A stretch of DNA of 64,000 nt from Candidatus Eiseniibacteriota bacterium (GCA_025351485.1 JANXVU010000164.1:1-64000); one strand, 5' to 3'; counted from the first letter of the stretch, positions 34,218-43,885 are shown. Notes: generated from the letters alone by a model not told the origin. Made by a program: numbers and translations.

Positions 34218-34958
34218 ATGATCGAAGCCAAGGGCCTCACCAAGCAGTACGAGGACAAGAAGAAGGGGCCGTTCCGGGCCGCCGACAACATCAGCTTCAC
34301 GGCCCGCAAAGGGCAGGTGTTCGGATTGCTGGGCCGCAACGGGGCCGGCAAGACCACCACGCTGCGGATGCTGTCCACCATCCTCATGCCCACCGAAGGC
34401 ACAGCCGTCCTGAACGGGTTCGACATCCTGGAAAACGCGGCGGACGTGCGGCGCAGCATCGGCTTCCATACCAGCGACACCAAGCTGTACGACCGGCTCA
34501 CCGGGCGCGAGGCGCTGGAGTTCTACGGGCGCCTCCAAGGCATGACCGAGGCCGACGTGCGCGCGCGGGTGCAGGAGCTGGCGGCCGAGTTCAAGCTGGT
34601 CGAGTTCATCGACAACCGCATCGCGAAGCTCTCGGGGGGCCAGAAGCAGCGCATCTCACTGGCGCGCGTGGTGGTGCACCGGCCGCCCATCCTGATCCTG
34701 GACGAGCCCACCGTGGGCCTGGACATCATGGCCGCGCGCGAGGTGATGCTGTTCGTCCAGCGCTCGCGCGCCTCGGGCCACTGCGTGGTGCTTTCGACCC
34801 ACATCATGGCCGAGGTGGAAAAGCTGTGCGACGAGGTGGCGATCATCGAAAAGGGCCGGGTGATCGAGTCCGGCACCCTGGGCGCCATCAAGGAACGCCA
34901 CAAGGAAAACGAGATCGAGGAAGTCTTCTTCAAGCTGGTCGGGGAGGGCGTGCAGTGA
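34218..34958 (+). CDS. ABC transporter ATP-binding protein, NatA-like
   Basis: 246 aa. Walker A GRNGAGKTTT (about 39-48), ABC signature LSGGQKQRISLARVV, Walker B LILDEPTVGLD and the switch-loop His in STHIMAEVE are all intact. It belongs to the NatA/drug-exporter subfamily of ATPases that pair with a permease like the next gene product, whose GTG overlaps this TGA by four bases (GTGA). AGGAAGG precedes the ATG. The complex probably extrudes sodium or another small substrate at ATP cost. Confidence 0.92.
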   Translation: MIEAKGLTKQYEDKKKGPFRAADNISFTARKGQVFGLLGRNGAGKTTTLRMLSTILMPTEGTAVLNGFDILENAADVRRSIGFHTSDTKLYDRLTGREALEFYGRLQGMTEADVRARVQELAAEFKLVEFIDNRIAKLSGGQKQRISLARVVVHRPPILILDEPTVGLDIMAAREVMLFVQRSRASGHCVVLSTHIMAEVEKLCDEVAIIEKGRVIESGTLGAIKERHKENEIEEVFFKLVGEGVQ

Positions 34959-36145
34959 AAAACGTGGGCGTGGTCTACGGCAAGGAAATGAAGGACGCGC
35001 TGCGCGATCCCCGCACGCTGCTCCTGATGATCATCTTCCCGCTCATCATCAACCCGGTGATGATTCTGTTCATCGGAAAGATGTCCAAGAGCGAGGAGCA
35101 GCAGATCAAGAGCACCCGCGTGGTGGTGGCGCTCCAGCGCGGGGCGGAGCTCTCGGACCTGCGCGCGGTGCTGTCTTCCGAGCCCAACCTGGAAGTGATT
35201 GAGTCCGCCAACCCCGAGGCCGACGTGAATTCCAAGCGCGCCACCGCGGGCATCCAGGTTCCCGCGGGCGCCTCGGAATTGCTGCGGCAGGGCAAGGCGG
35301 TCAAGCTCATCGTGGTCTTCGACGGCACGCGCGAGATCAGCCGCCATGCGCGCGACCTGAGCGAGGAGGGGATTAAGAAGTTTGGCGAAAAGACTACGTC
35401 CAAGGCGCTCACCGACCGGGGCCAACCGGCGGACCTGGCCCGGCTGGTCACCGCCGAGCGCAAGGACGCGGCCTCCGCTTCGCGGCAGGCGGGCTATCTG
35501 CTGGGGGTGTTCCTGCCCTACATCCTGACCATCGGCGTGGCCAACGGCGTGACCTCCACGGCCATCGACGTGACCAGTGGCGAGAAGGACCGCAGCACCC
35601 TGGAGACCGTCCTGGTCAGCTCCGCGGGGAGGTCCGACATCCTTGTCGGAAAACTCCTGGCGGTGGTCACCACCGGGTTCGTGGCGGTGCTCTCGAGCGC
35701 GCTCAGCATGGCGCTCATGTTCCTGGGCGGGGGCATGCTCTTCGGGGCCGAAGCCAAGGGCGTGAGCATGAGCGTTTCTCCGGGCGCCCTCACCGGCGTG
35801 GTGCTGCTCTCGATCCCCCTGGCGGTGCTCTTTTCGGCGGTCCTCATGGCCCTCGGGTGCTTCGCCAAGAGCGCCAAGGAGGGCCAGACCCAGGCGGTGT
35901 ACGTGCAGATGGTGCTGATCTTCGCGGGCATCTCCACGCTGGTGAAGCAGACCGAGCCCACCGCGCAGAGCTTCATGGTGCCGGTCCTGGGAACGGCGCT
36001 GGCGCAGCGCGAGCTGCTGATGGGCGAGTTCCACCCTCAACACCTGATCATGGCGGTGCTATGCTCCAGCGTGCTGGCCGTGGTCGCGATCTTCGTGGCC
36101 GTGCGGCTCTTCGGCAACGAACAGGTGATGTTCCGCTCCAAATAG
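34955..36145 (+). CDS. ABC-2 type permease, NatB-like
   Basis: 396 aa from a GTG overlapping the ATPase stop. One membrane segment lies at the N-terminus (about 22-42), then a large extracytoplasmic domain of about 150 residues, then five or six membrane segments in the C-terminal half, with KDRSTLETVLVSSAGRSDILVGKLLAV in between. That order and the KERGTLE-like motif are typical of NatB/ABC-2 permeases. It forms the transport channel with the ATPase encoded just upstream. Substrate cannot be deduced. The GGGGAGGG before the GTG lies within the ATPase gene. Confidence 0.9.
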   Translation: MKNVGVVYGKEMKDALRDPRTLLLMIIFPLIINPVMILFIGKMSKSEEQQIKSTRVVVALQRGAELSDLRAVLSSEPNLEVIESANPEADVNSKRATAGIQVPAGASELLRQGKAVKLIVVFDGTREISRHARDLSEEGIKKFGEKTTSKALTDRGQPADLARLVTAERKDAASASRQAGYLLGVFLPYILTIGVANGVTSTAIDVTSGEKDRSTLETVLVSSAGRSDILVGKLLAVVTTGFVAVLSSALSMALMFLGGGMLFGAEAKGVSMSVSPGALTGVVLLSIPLAVLFSAVLMALGCFAKSAKEGQTQAVYVQMVLIFAGISTLVKQTEPTAQSFMVPVLGTALAQRELLMGEFHPQHLIMAVLCSSVLAVVAIFVAVRLFGNEQVMFRSK

Positions 36146-36155
36146 CGAGGACTTG

Positions 36156-37370
36156 ATGCGCAACGATCTCGAACGGCTCATGGAACAGCGGGGCCTGGAC
36201 GGCATGGCCGTGCTGGGCTCCTCCCTGCGGTCCGCCGCCCTCCGCTACCTGGTGAACGGCGCGGACCTGGGGGACTCGTGGTTCCTGGCCGGCCGGGGGC
36301 GCAAGCGCCACCTGGTCCACAATCCCATGGAGCGGGATTCCGCCGCCGGGGCAGGCGTGGAGATGTCCACCCCGGCGGACAACGACTTTCCGGCGCTGGC
36401 GGACCGCTCCGACTCCATCCAGCACGCTTGGGGCCGCATGCTCGGGGAGCGCCTGAAAAAGATGGGTATCTCGGGGAGCCTCGCGCTTTACGGAGTGGCC
36501 GACGTGGGGCTGGCCCTGGAAGTCCGGCGCACCCTGGAAGACGAGTACGGGCACAAGGTGGTGGGAGACATGCGGCTTCCGCTCACCGACGAGCTTCGCT
36601 ACACCAAGGACATGCACGAGATCGAAATACTGAAAGGCCTCTCGAAGATCACCTGCGAGGTGATGGGCCGGCTGCGCGACCACCTGGCCTCGCTCAAGCC
36701 CTCGGGAGGCAAGCTGGCCGGTCCGGACGGCTCCGCGGCCCGGATCGGCGACCTGCGGCGCATCGTCCGCATGGGCTTCGCCGAGCACGGGCTGATCCAG
36801 CCGCATGGATCGATCATCGCCCAGGGCCGCGACGCGGGCGTGCCGCACAACCACGGCAACGATGCCGAGGAAATCCGCCCCGGCGCGCCCATCGTGGTGG
36901 ACATCTTTCCCCAGGACACGGCCAGCGGCTACTACTACGACATGACCCGCACCTTCTGCGTGGGCCCGGCGCCCCAGGATCTGCGAGAACTCTTCGTCAC
37001 GGTGCACGACGCGCACCTGGCGGCTCTCGACACCTTCACCCTCGGATCGCTGGCGCGCGACTACCAGCACGCCGTGTGCGACTTTTTCGAATCCCGCGGG
37101 CACGCCACCCTTCGCAAGGACGACCGGGCGGAGGAGGGCTACGTGCACTCCCTGGGCCACGGGCTGGGCTTGGACCTGCACGAGCGGCCCCGGTTCAGCG
37201 CCTCGCCCATGAACACCGACGCGCTCCTGCCCGGCACGGTCTTCACCGTGGAGCCGGGGCTTTACTACCCGTCGCGGGGCCTCGGGGTGCGCCTGGAAGA
37301 TGTGGTGGTCGCGCACGGCGACGGCACCTTCGAGAACCTCACGGACTTCCCGCTGACCCTCGAAGTCTGA
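36156..37370 (+). CDS. M24 family aminopeptidase (Xaa-Pro peptidase-like)
   Basis: 404 aa from ATG 36156, with GAGG five bases before; the TTG at 36153 directly ahead is a poorer start. An N-terminal creatinase-like domain (about 1-150) precedes a pita-bread catalytic domain. All five metal ligands are visible: VVDIFPQ, YDMTRTF, HSLGHGLGLDLHE, TVEPGLY and VRLEDVVV. This is the M24B pattern of dimanganese Xaa-Pro aminopeptidases and related dipeptidases. Cytoplasmic; probably releases the N-terminal residue from proline-containing peptides. It follows the permease by 10 bp, so it may be in the same transcript. Confidence 0.9.
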   Translation: MRNDLERLMEQRGLDGMAVLGSSLRSAALRYLVNGADLGDSWFLAGRGRKRHLVHNPMERDSAAGAGVEMSTPADNDFPALADRSDSIQHAWGRMLGERLKKMGISGSLALYGVADVGLALEVRRTLEDEYGHKVVGDMRLPLTDELRYTKDMHEIEILKGLSKITCEVMGRLRDHLASLKPSGGKLAGPDGSAARIGDLRRIVRMGFAEHGLIQPHGSIIAQGRDAGVPHNHGNDAEEIRPGAPIVVDIFPQDTASGYYYDMTRTFCVGPAPQDLRELFVTVHDAHLAALDTFTLGSLARDYQHAVCDFFESRGHATLRKDDRAEEGYVHSLGHGLGLDLHERPRFSASPMNTDALLPGTVFTVEPGLYYPSRGLGVRLEDVVVAHGDGTFENLTDFPLTLEV

Positions 37371-37381
37371 TCGCGAGCCTC

Positions 37382-38524
37382 ATGACACGAACTTTCCACG
37401 ACACCCGGTCGGCCAAGCGGCGCGAGCGCGCCGTGCTGGTGGGCTTCGAGACCAAGCGCCTGGTGGACCCGGGGGCCTCGCTCCGCGAACTGGCCCTGCT
37501 GGCCGACACCGCCGGCGCCGACGTGCGGGCCACCATGCGCCAGACGCGCGGACGGCCCAGCGCCTCCACCTTCCTCAGCAAGGGCAAGGTCGAGGAGGCC
37601 ACCGCGCTGCTCCAGAAGGTGGAAGGTGACCTGCTGATCTTCGACGACGACCTGAGCCCGGCCCAGGTGCGTAATCTTGAAAAAGCCACCGACGCCAAGG
37701 TGGTGGACCGCAGCGAGCTGATCCTGGCGATCTTTGCCCGGCGCGCCCGAACCCGCGAGAGCCGGGTGCAGGTGGAGCTCGCGCAACTCGAATACTCCCT
37801 GCCGCGTCTCATCGGCATGTGGAAGCACCTGGAGCGGCTGGGCGGCGGCATCGGCACCCGCGGTCCCGGAGAAACCCAGCTGGAAAGCGACCGCCGCGCG
37901 GTGCGCTCGCGCATCACCGCCCTGAAGCGGCAACTGGTCAAGGTGGAGGAAGAGCGCAACGTGCAGCGCAAGAAGCGCGAAGGCACCTACCGGGTGGCCA
38001 TCGTGGGCTACACCAACGCCGGCAAGTCCACCCTGATGAACGCGCTCACCGCCTCGGACGTGTTTACCGAGAACCGCCTGTTCGCCACGGTGGACTCCAC
38101 CACCCGGCGCCTCAAGGTGGACCACCTGGAACATCCCATCCTGGTCACCGACACCGTGGGGTTCATCCGCAAGCTGCCCCACCACCTGGTGGCCTCGTTC
38201 CGCTCCACGCTGACCGAAGTGGTGGAAGCCAACCTGCTCTACCACGTGGCGGACGGCACCGATCCGGCGCTCCCGGAGCAACTGTCGGCGGTGGAGTCGG
38301 TGCTCTCGGAGCTGGGCGCCGAGCACAGCCCCCGCATCCTGCTGCTGAACAAGGTGGACGCGCTCACGGACGAGCAGGCCGGGGAACTCCAGGGGCGCTA
38401 CCCCGAGGCGATCCTGATCTCGGCGCGCACCGGCCTGGGCCTGAAGAAGGTCAAGCAGCGGACCCTGGAGTCCCGGGAAGAGCGCACCGGACGGGCGCCC
38501 GCGACCACTGCTTCCGGGAATTAG
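37382..38524 (+). CDS. hflX: Ribosome-associated GTPase HflX
   Basis: 380 aa. The N-terminal glycine-rich domain contains the HflX signature LERLGGGIGTRGPGETQLE, then a coiled-coil-like arm (RRAVRSRITALKRQLVKVEEE). The G domain follows: G1 GYTNAGKST, G3 DTVGFIRKLP, G4 NKVD and G5 SARTG. HflX binds the 50S ribosome and splits stalled or heat-damaged 70S particles. The protein ends shortly after the G domain, without the extra C-terminal domain of E. coli HflX, which is common. It starts 11 bp after the peptidase stop. Confidence 0.95.
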   Translation: MTRTFHDTRSAKRRERAVLVGFETKRLVDPGASLRELALLADTAGADVRATMRQTRGRPSASTFLSKGKVEEATALLQKVEGDLLIFDDDLSPAQVRNLEKATDAKVVDRSELILAIFARRARTRESRVQVELAQLEYSLPRLIGMWKHLERLGGGIGTRGPGETQLESDRRAVRSRITALKRQLVKVEEERNVQRKKREGTYRVAIVGYTNAGKSTLMNALTASDVFTENRLFATVDSTTRRLKVDHLEHPILVTDTVGFIRKLPHHLVASFRSTLTEVVEANLLYHVADGTDPALPEQLSAVESVLSELGAEHSPRILLLNKVDALTDEQAGELQGRYPEAILISARTGLGLKKVKQRTLESREERTGRAPATTASGN

Positions 38525-38525
38525 C

Positions 38526-39551
38526 TTGAGATCGGCACGCCTCGCACTCACCTTGCTGCTGGTCGCCGGCGCATCGCGCGCCCAGGCCTCCCCGGCGCAC
38601 CCGCAGCCCGAGCCTGCCGCTGCGGCGCGGGCGCACGCGGATTCCACGGCCGAGGCCGCCCGCGACTCGCTGCGCGGCAAGCCGCTCCTGGTGGCTCCCA
38701 TGGACCCGACCTTCCACGAGCCGTTGATCTCCTTGAAGATCAACGGTGAGGGGCCGTTCCGATTCCGCGTGGACACTTCCTGGCCGCACTCGGTAATTTC
38801 CTCGGAGATCGCTTCCAGCCTCCGCCTGCATCCCGACGGCGAGGTCCGCCTGCGCCTTCCGGCCGGGGGAGTGGAGGACCACGAGGCCTACCTCGCCTCC
38901 AACGTGACCGCCGGCGAGGCGCGGATCCCCGCGCTGCGCATCGCCGGCATGGACCCCGCCGGGATCCAGGCGTGGAGCCGCAGCGACTACGACGGCGTGC
39001 TGGGCTACGATTTCGTGAAGCAGTTCGTGTTCGAGGTGGACTACCGCGTGAACCTGACCGCGATCTACGATCCGACAGCATTCGTGCCACCCGACTCAGG
39101 CTATCCGCTCCAGGCCGGCGCGGATGTGCCCGCGGTGCAGGCGATCTACGACGGAAAGCATCCCGCCTGGTTCGTCGTGGGCACCGGCCTGCGCAAGGTG
39201 CTGTTCCTGCGCCACCGGTTCGTGGAGAGCCGGCGGTTGTGGCGCGGCGGCGATCCCACCGAGGAAACACAGTTCTGGACGCCCGCCGGCACACGGCGCG
39301 CGAGGGTGTTCCGCCACCGCCGGCTCAGCTTCGGCGACCGGGCGCTGGAGGTGGGAACCGTGTTGGGCTCCATGGCCGAGGAGGAGCAGGGAGGCGACGC
39401 TCCCACCTTCGACGGCGAGCTCAGCGCGCTGGCTTTCCAGAACGAGGGGCTCCGGCTGACCTTCGACGGGCCACGCGGCCGCCTCTACATCGAGCAGCCC
39501 TTCGGCGGCAAGTCCGTGTTTGAAATGATGGAAGACGACTCGCCGCACTAG
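38526..39551 (+). CDS. Retropepsin-like secreted protein with degenerate second lobe
   Basis: 341 aa from TTG 38526 (GGGAA just upstream, one base after the hflX stop), giving a signal peptide ending AQAS. The first aspartyl-protease-like lobe has FRVDTSWPHSVI with catalytic-type D83-T-S and the later LGYDFVKQFVFEVDY strand. The second lobe has the matching position PAWFVVGTGLRK, where the catalytic Asp is replaced by Gly219. Either the protein works through a homodimer of first lobes or it is inactive. The next gene encodes a relative with both DTG motifs intact. Likely periplasmic. Confidence 0.7.
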   Translation: MRSARLALTLLLVAGASRAQASPAHPQPEPAAAARAHADSTAEAARDSLRGKPLLVAPMDPTFHEPLISLKINGEGPFRFRVDTSWPHSVISSEIASSLRLHPDGEVRLRLPAGGVEDHEAYLASNVTAGEARIPALRIAGMDPAGIQAWSRSDYDGVLGYDFVKQFVFEVDYRVNLTAIYDPTAFVPPDSGYPLQAGADVPAVQAIYDGKHPAWFVVGTGLRKVLFLRHRFVESRRLWRGGDPTEETQFWTPAGTRRARVFRHRRLSFGDRALEVGTVLGSMAEEEQGGDAPTFDGELSALAFQNEGLRLTFDGPRGRLYIEQPFGGKSVFEMMEDDSPH

Positions 39552-39591
39552 CGCCTTCATCCCATCCCGCCCCATCCCACGGAGGGCCTGT

Positions 39592-41454
39592 ATGTACCGA
39601 ATCCGCTACCGCGCCCTGGCCCTGCTGGCGGGAGCGCTGCTCGCGCTTTCCCTGGCGCCTCGCGCCTCGGCGCAGGCACCCGACCTGAAAGAAGTCCTGC
39701 GCCGGCACGCCGAGGCGCTGGGCGGGCTCGAAAAGATCCGCGCCCTCAAGTGCCTCCGGGGCGAATCCGCCGTGCACGCGGGGGGCCTCGAGGGGCGATC
39801 GCTGAACTACTCCGAATTCCCGCGCCGGCTCCGGCAGGACCTGGACCTCAAGATCGTGAAGCTGACCGAAGTGCTCGACGATACCATCGCCTGGCAGCGC
39901 GATCCCAACGGACAACTCAAGAAGTTGGACGTGGAAGAGCGCAAACAACTGGTCTCCGAAAGCTGCTTCGGCTCCCTGGCCTACCTCACCGCGCCCGATT
40001 CCCTGGTGCACGTCTCGCTCTCTTCCGACCCCTCCGACAGCGCCCAGTACGTGACCTTGCAGGTGGAGCCCCGCAGCGGGGTGAAGATCCGGCTGGCGAT
40101 CTCGCCCGCCAATTGGCTGGTGGCCAAGATGATGATGACGGTCGTTACCGGCGAAGTGTCCATCTACCTGGACGACTATCGCCCGGTCGGCGGCGTGATG
40201 ACGGCTTTCCACACCGCGCAGGTGATCTCCGGGGACGCGGCGCACGCCATCACCACCGACATACTTCGGGCCGATGCGGTGGAGTCCCTGCCCGACACGC
40301 TGTGGCGCTACCCGCTGGATGCGGCGCGGGACTGGTCCCTGCCCGCCGGCCGCACCAGCCTGGCGGTCCCGATCGAGGTACACGAGCACCACGTGATCCT
40401 GAAGGCCCGCGTCAACGGCCGGGGTCCGTTCAACTTCGTGCTCGACACCGGGGCGGGCGCCACTACGCTGGACAAGGCCTTCGCCATCCAACTGGGGCTC
40501 AAGTCCCAGGGCCAGCTCGGAGTGCAGGGCGTGGGCGGCTCCACCGACTTCGGGTTCGTCCAGGTGGATTCCTTCGATGTCGGGGGCGCGGTGATGCGCG
40601 GACAGCGCGCGGTGACCGTGGACCTCTCGGCGATCCGCGAGGCGATCGGCTCGGACTTCGCCGGGATCCTGGGCTACGACTTCATTTCGCGCTTCGTGGT
40701 GACCGTGGATTATGCCGGCGGCACTCTGGGTCTGTCCGATCCCGCCGCATTCGCGGCGCCGCCCGGGACCCGGGAACTTTCGATCCAGCTGATGCAGAAC
40801 GTCCCCATCGTGGAAGCCGCCTTCAACGACGGGCCGGCCGGCCGGTTCATGCTGGACACCGGCAACAACGGCAGCCTGCTGCTGCACGGCGCGTTCGTGC
40901 GCGCCCACGACCTGGTGAACAGGGCGCCGAAGAAAATCGAGGGCCAGATGCGAGGGGCGGGAGGCCTGGAGGCCAACTACGTCACGCGCGCCGACAGCCT
41001 TTCCCTGGGCGGCTTCACCGTGAGCCGGCCGATCGCGGAGCTCTCCACTTCGGAGGCCGGGATCACCGGCGGGGCCGGGGACATCGCCGGGAACATCGGC
41101 GGTCGGATACTGGAGAAGTTCACGCTCACACTGGACTACGCCCGTCGCAGGATTTGCCTGTCGCCGAACGCGCACTTCGCGGACGAAATGATCTACGACC
41201 GGCTGGGCTGGGTGCTGGAGCGCAGGAACGGTTCGCTGACCGTCAGTGACGTCCGCCCCGGTTCTCCCGCCGAGCAGGCCGGGGTGGCTGTCGAAGACCT
41301 GGTCATGGAGATCGAGGGGAAGGATCTCTCCGGTTTGAAACCCGCCGAGGTCCGCGAGTACTCACAGCGGCCTGAAAATTCGGTGCTCCACCTCAAGCTC
41401 AAGCGAAAGAACAGGTTCGTAACCATGGAGGTCAAGCTCCAGGACATGATCTAG
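39592..41454 (+). CDS. Two-lobed retropepsin-like protease with PDZ domain
   Basis: 620 aa, signal peptide ending ASAQA. Residues 30-245 resemble an outer-membrane-lipoprotein-sorting (LolA-like) domain. Then come two retropepsin lobes: FNFVLDTGAGATTLD with D285-T-G and FMLDTGNNGSLLLHG with D422-T-G, each followed by LGYDF- or IGGRIL-type strands. A C-terminal PDZ domain (about 540-615) contains SDVRPGSPAEQAGVAVEDLV. Proteins of this aspartyl-protease/PDZ type are common in Bacteroidota-like and acidobacterial genomes but are poorly studied. Probably a periplasmic peptidase. It is the intact partner of the degenerate gene 40 bp upstream. Confidence 0.78.
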   Translation: MYRIRYRALALLAGALLALSLAPRASAQAPDLKEVLRRHAEALGGLEKIRALKCLRGESAVHAGGLEGRSLNYSEFPRRLRQDLDLKIVKLTEVLDDTIAWQRDPNGQLKKLDVEERKQLVSESCFGSLAYLTAPDSLVHVSLSSDPSDSAQYVTLQVEPRSGVKIRLAISPANWLVAKMMMTVVTGEVSIYLDDYRPVGGVMTAFHTAQVISGDAAHAITTDILRADAVESLPDTLWRYPLDAARDWSLPAGRTSLAVPIEVHEHHVILKARVNGRGPFNFVLDTGAGATTLDKAFAIQLGLKSQGQLGVQGVGGSTDFGFVQVDSFDVGGAVMRGQRAVTVDLSAIREAIGSDFAGILGYDFISRFVVTVDYAGGTLGLSDPAAFAAPPGTRELSIQLMQNVPIVEAAFNDGPAGRFMLDTGNNGSLLLHGAFVRAHDLVNRAPKKIEGQMRGAGGLEANYVTRADSLSLGGFTVSRPIAELSTSEAGITGGAGDIAGNIGGRILEKFTLTLDYARRRICLSPNAHFADEMIYDRLGWVLERRNGSLTVSDVRPGSPAEQAGVAVEDLVMEIEGKDLSGLKPAEVREYSQRPENSVLHLKLKRKNRFVTMEVKLQDMI

Positions 41455-41496
41455 GCCTTGTCCGGAGCATTCCGGGTGGCGCCGGTTTCTTCCGCG

Positions 41497-41526
41497 CTGG
41501 CGGCGCGCGGCGCGAAACGCTATAAT
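41497..41526 (+). promoter_or_regulatory. Candidate promoter of glutamine synthetase gene
   Basis: A perfect -10 TATAAT (41521-41526) with a weak CTGGCG at an 18-nt spacing. About 100 bases of leader follow before the ATG at 41635. I see no recognisable riboswitch in that leader. Confidence 0.45.
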
Positions 41527-41634
41527 CAACCATGAATCGAGGTTCCGCGCGGGCGAGGCTCGCCGCGGGATTTCCAGGTTCCACATAGATCCCGCCAGGC
41601 CCAGGCTTGTCGTGGTCCACCCAAAGGAGAACCC

Positions 41635-43815
41635 ATGAGCTCCCCTCGTGAAGCGGCGCAGCTTGCCGTGCAGAGCCGCCAGCCCCGCACCTTCGATGTT
41701 CCGCGCCAGCCCGACGGGCACCGCGCGCCGGTCAGCAGCTACTTCGGCCGGCACGTGCTCGACCTTCTCAAGCTGAAAGAGCGCCTTCCGCGCGAGAGCT
41801 ACCAGGCGCTGCTGTCCACGGTGCGCCACGGCAAGCCGCTGCCGAGAGAAGTCGCCGAATCCGTTGCCTCGGTGGCGCGGGAGTGGGCCACGTCCCACGG
41901 CGCCACGCACTTCACGCACTGGTTCCAGCCCATGACCGGGCTCACCGCCGAAAAGCACGACGGCTTCATCGACCTCAACGTGCAGATCCCGGGCGAGCTG
42001 CGCGTGCTGGAGCGTTTTTCCGGCTCCCAGCTATCGCAGGGCGAGCCGGACGCCAGCTCCTTCCCTTCGGGCGGAATGCGCTCCACCTTCGAGGCGCGCG
42101 GCTACACCGCCTGGGACCCGACCTCGCCGATGTTCCTGGTGGAGAGCGCCAACGGCCGCACGCTGTGCATCCCGTCGGTCTACATCAGCTACCACGGCCA
42201 GAGCCTGGACCACAAGACGCCGCTGCTCCGCTCGCTGGACGCGCTGAGCCGCCAGGCGGTCGCCTTCCTGAAGCTGCTGGGCGACGTGGACGTGCACTCG
42301 GTCTCGGCCACCCTGGGCTGCGAGCAGGAATACTTCCTGGTGGACCGCGACCACTTCGCGCTGCGTCCCGACCTGGTGCTGTGCGAGCGCACGCTGCTGG
42401 GGGCGGCTTCCCCGCGCGGCCAGCAGTTCGAGGACCACTACTTCGGTTCCATTCCGCCGCGCGCGCTGGCCTTCATGGAAGAACTGGAGTTCGAGTTGCA
42501 GCGCCTGGGCGTGCCGGTCAAGACGCGCCACAACGAGGTCGCGCCCATGCAGTTCGAGATGGCGCCGATCTTTGAAGACGTGAACATGGCCAACGACCAC
42601 AACGTGCTGGCCATGGACGTGGCCCGCAAGGTGGCGCTGCGGCACCACCTGGTGTGCCTGTTCCACGAAAAGCCCTTCGCGCGCCTGAACGGCAGCGGCA
42701 AGCACTGCAACTGGAGCATGGTCACCGACCGCGGCGATAACCTGTTGGAACCCGGCCACACCCCGCACCAGAACCTCCGCTTCCTGGCCTTCCTGGCCGC
42801 GTGCCTGAAAGCCGTGCACGAGCACGCGGTGGCGCTGCGCTACTCCATCGCCAACGCCAACAACGACCTGCGCCTGGGCGCCAACGAGGCCCCGCCGGCG
42901 ATCCTGAGCGTGTTCGTGGGCGACCTGATGACCGATATCATCGAGAAGATCATCTCGGGCAAGCCCGGCAAGGATCCCGACCACTTCGTGCTGGAGATGG
43001 GCGTCTCCAAGCTGCCCATGCTGGCGCGCGACAACACCGACCGCAACCGCACCTCGCCGTTCGCCTTCACCGGGAACAAGTTCGAGTACCGCGCCGTGGG
43101 CAGTTCGGCCAACTGCGCCGGCCCGGTGACCATGCTGAACGCGGCCATCGCAGACGTGCTGGGCAAGATGACCGCCCGGCTCAAGGCGAAGATCGACGCG
43201 GGCGAGGGCCGCGACGCCGCGGTGCTGTCGCTGCTCAAGGAAGTGTTCTCCGAGACCGCCCCGATCCGTTTCGAAGGCAACGGCTACAGCGACGAGTGGA
43301 AGGCCGAGGCGAAGAAGCGGGGGCTCCCAAACACGCCGGTGGCGCCCACCGCCATCGAGGCCATGCGCGATCCGAAGCAGAGCGGATTCCTGCTCGAGCT
43401 CGGGATCCTGTCCGAGATGGAGCTCTCGAGCCGGTTCAACGTGGAGATCGAGCGCTACATCAAGCAGGTGACGCTGGAGGCCAGCACCATGGTGGAGCTC
43501 CTGACCACCTTCGTGGTCCCGGCGGCCGAACGGCAACTGGTCGCGAGCGCCGGGGCCAAGGGCGCGCTGCTCAAGAAGCGCGCGGACGCGGTGGCCACGG
43601 GGCTCGAAAGCGTGCTGGGAGCGGCGCACAAGCTGGAAGCGCTGCTCGAGGAGCTGGACGGAGTGCACGACGAGTCGGTGCGCGCCGCGCGGCTGGCCGC
43701 GGAGCTGCGCCCGATCATGGACCACGCCCGAGACGCCGCCGACGGCCTGGAGAAGATCCTGGACGACGGCCTGTGGCCCATGCCCAAGTACCGCGAGATG
43801 CTGTTCATCCGCTGA
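41635..43815 (+). CDS. glnN: Glutamine synthetase type III
   Basis: 726 aa, the size of GSIII (about 700-730) and far longer than GSI or GSII. The N-terminal GSIII-specific part includes FPSGGMRSTFEARGYTAWDP. The catalytic domain has GCEQEYFLVD, HNEVAPMQFEMAP and LNGSGKHCNWSM (about 351-362), matching the ammonium/ATP binding blocks of GS. A long helical C-terminal region of about 180 residues is also type-III specific. It makes glutamine from glutamate, ammonia and ATP in the cytoplasm. GSIII is typical of Bacteroidota and other FCB bacteria. AAAGGAG precedes the start. It has its own promoter and a hairpin at its end. Confidence 0.95.
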   Translation: MSSPREAAQLAVQSRQPRTFDVPRQPDGHRAPVSSYFGRHVLDLLKLKERLPRESYQALLSTVRHGKPLPREVAESVASVAREWATSHGATHFTHWFQPMTGLTAEKHDGFIDLNVQIPGELRVLERFSGSQLSQGEPDASSFPSGGMRSTFEARGYTAWDPTSPMFLVESANGRTLCIPSVYISYHGQSLDHKTPLLRSLDALSRQAVAFLKLLGDVDVHSVSATLGCEQEYFLVDRDHFALRPDLVLCERTLLGAASPRGQQFEDHYFGSIPPRALAFMEELEFELQRLGVPVKTRHNEVAPMQFEMAPIFEDVNMANDHNVLAMDVARKVALRHHLVCLFHEKPFARLNGSGKHCNWSMVTDRGDNLLEPGHTPHQNLRFLAFLAACLKAVHEHAVALRYSIANANNDLRLGANEAPPAILSVFVGDLMTDIIEKIISGKPGKDPDHFVLEMGVSKLPMLARDNTDRNRTSPFAFTGNKFEYRAVGSSANCAGPVTMLNAAIADVLGKMTARLKAKIDAGEGRDAAVLSLLKEVFSETAPIRFEGNGYSDEWKAEAKKRGLPNTPVAPTAIEAMRDPKQSGFLLELGILSEMELSSRFNVEIERYIKQVTLEASTMVELLTTFVVPAAERQLVASAGAKGALLKKRADAVATGLESVLGAAHKLEALLEELDGVHDESVRAARLAAELRPIMDHARDAADGLEKILDDGLWPMPKYREMLFIR

Positions 43816-43823
43816 GCAATCCG

Positions 43824-43850
43824 GCGCGGGGAGGAATGCCCTCCCCGCGC
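43824..43850 (+). terminator. Hairpin after glutamine synthetase
   Basis: GCGCGGGGAGG (43824-43834) and CCTCCCCGCGC (43840-43850) pair perfectly over 11 bp with a 5-nt loop, nine bases after the stop. No U-tract follows. Confidence 0.55.
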
Positions 43851-43855
43851 CCGCC

Positions 43856-43885
43856 TTGCCGCTTTCCCGGCCCATCTGCTATTCT
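43856..43885 (+). promoter_or_regulatory. Promoter of efp
   Basis: TTGCCG (43856-43861), 18-nt spacer, TATTCT (43880-43885). About 145 bases of leader run to the ATG at 44037, including a somewhat AT-rich stretch near 43970. Confidence 0.5.

Noticed and set aside
41527-41634. Possible riboswitch or glutamine-type leader before the glutamine synthetase gene
   Set aside because: No recognisable glnA-motif core or stable paired helices could be read; the leader is unremarkable.
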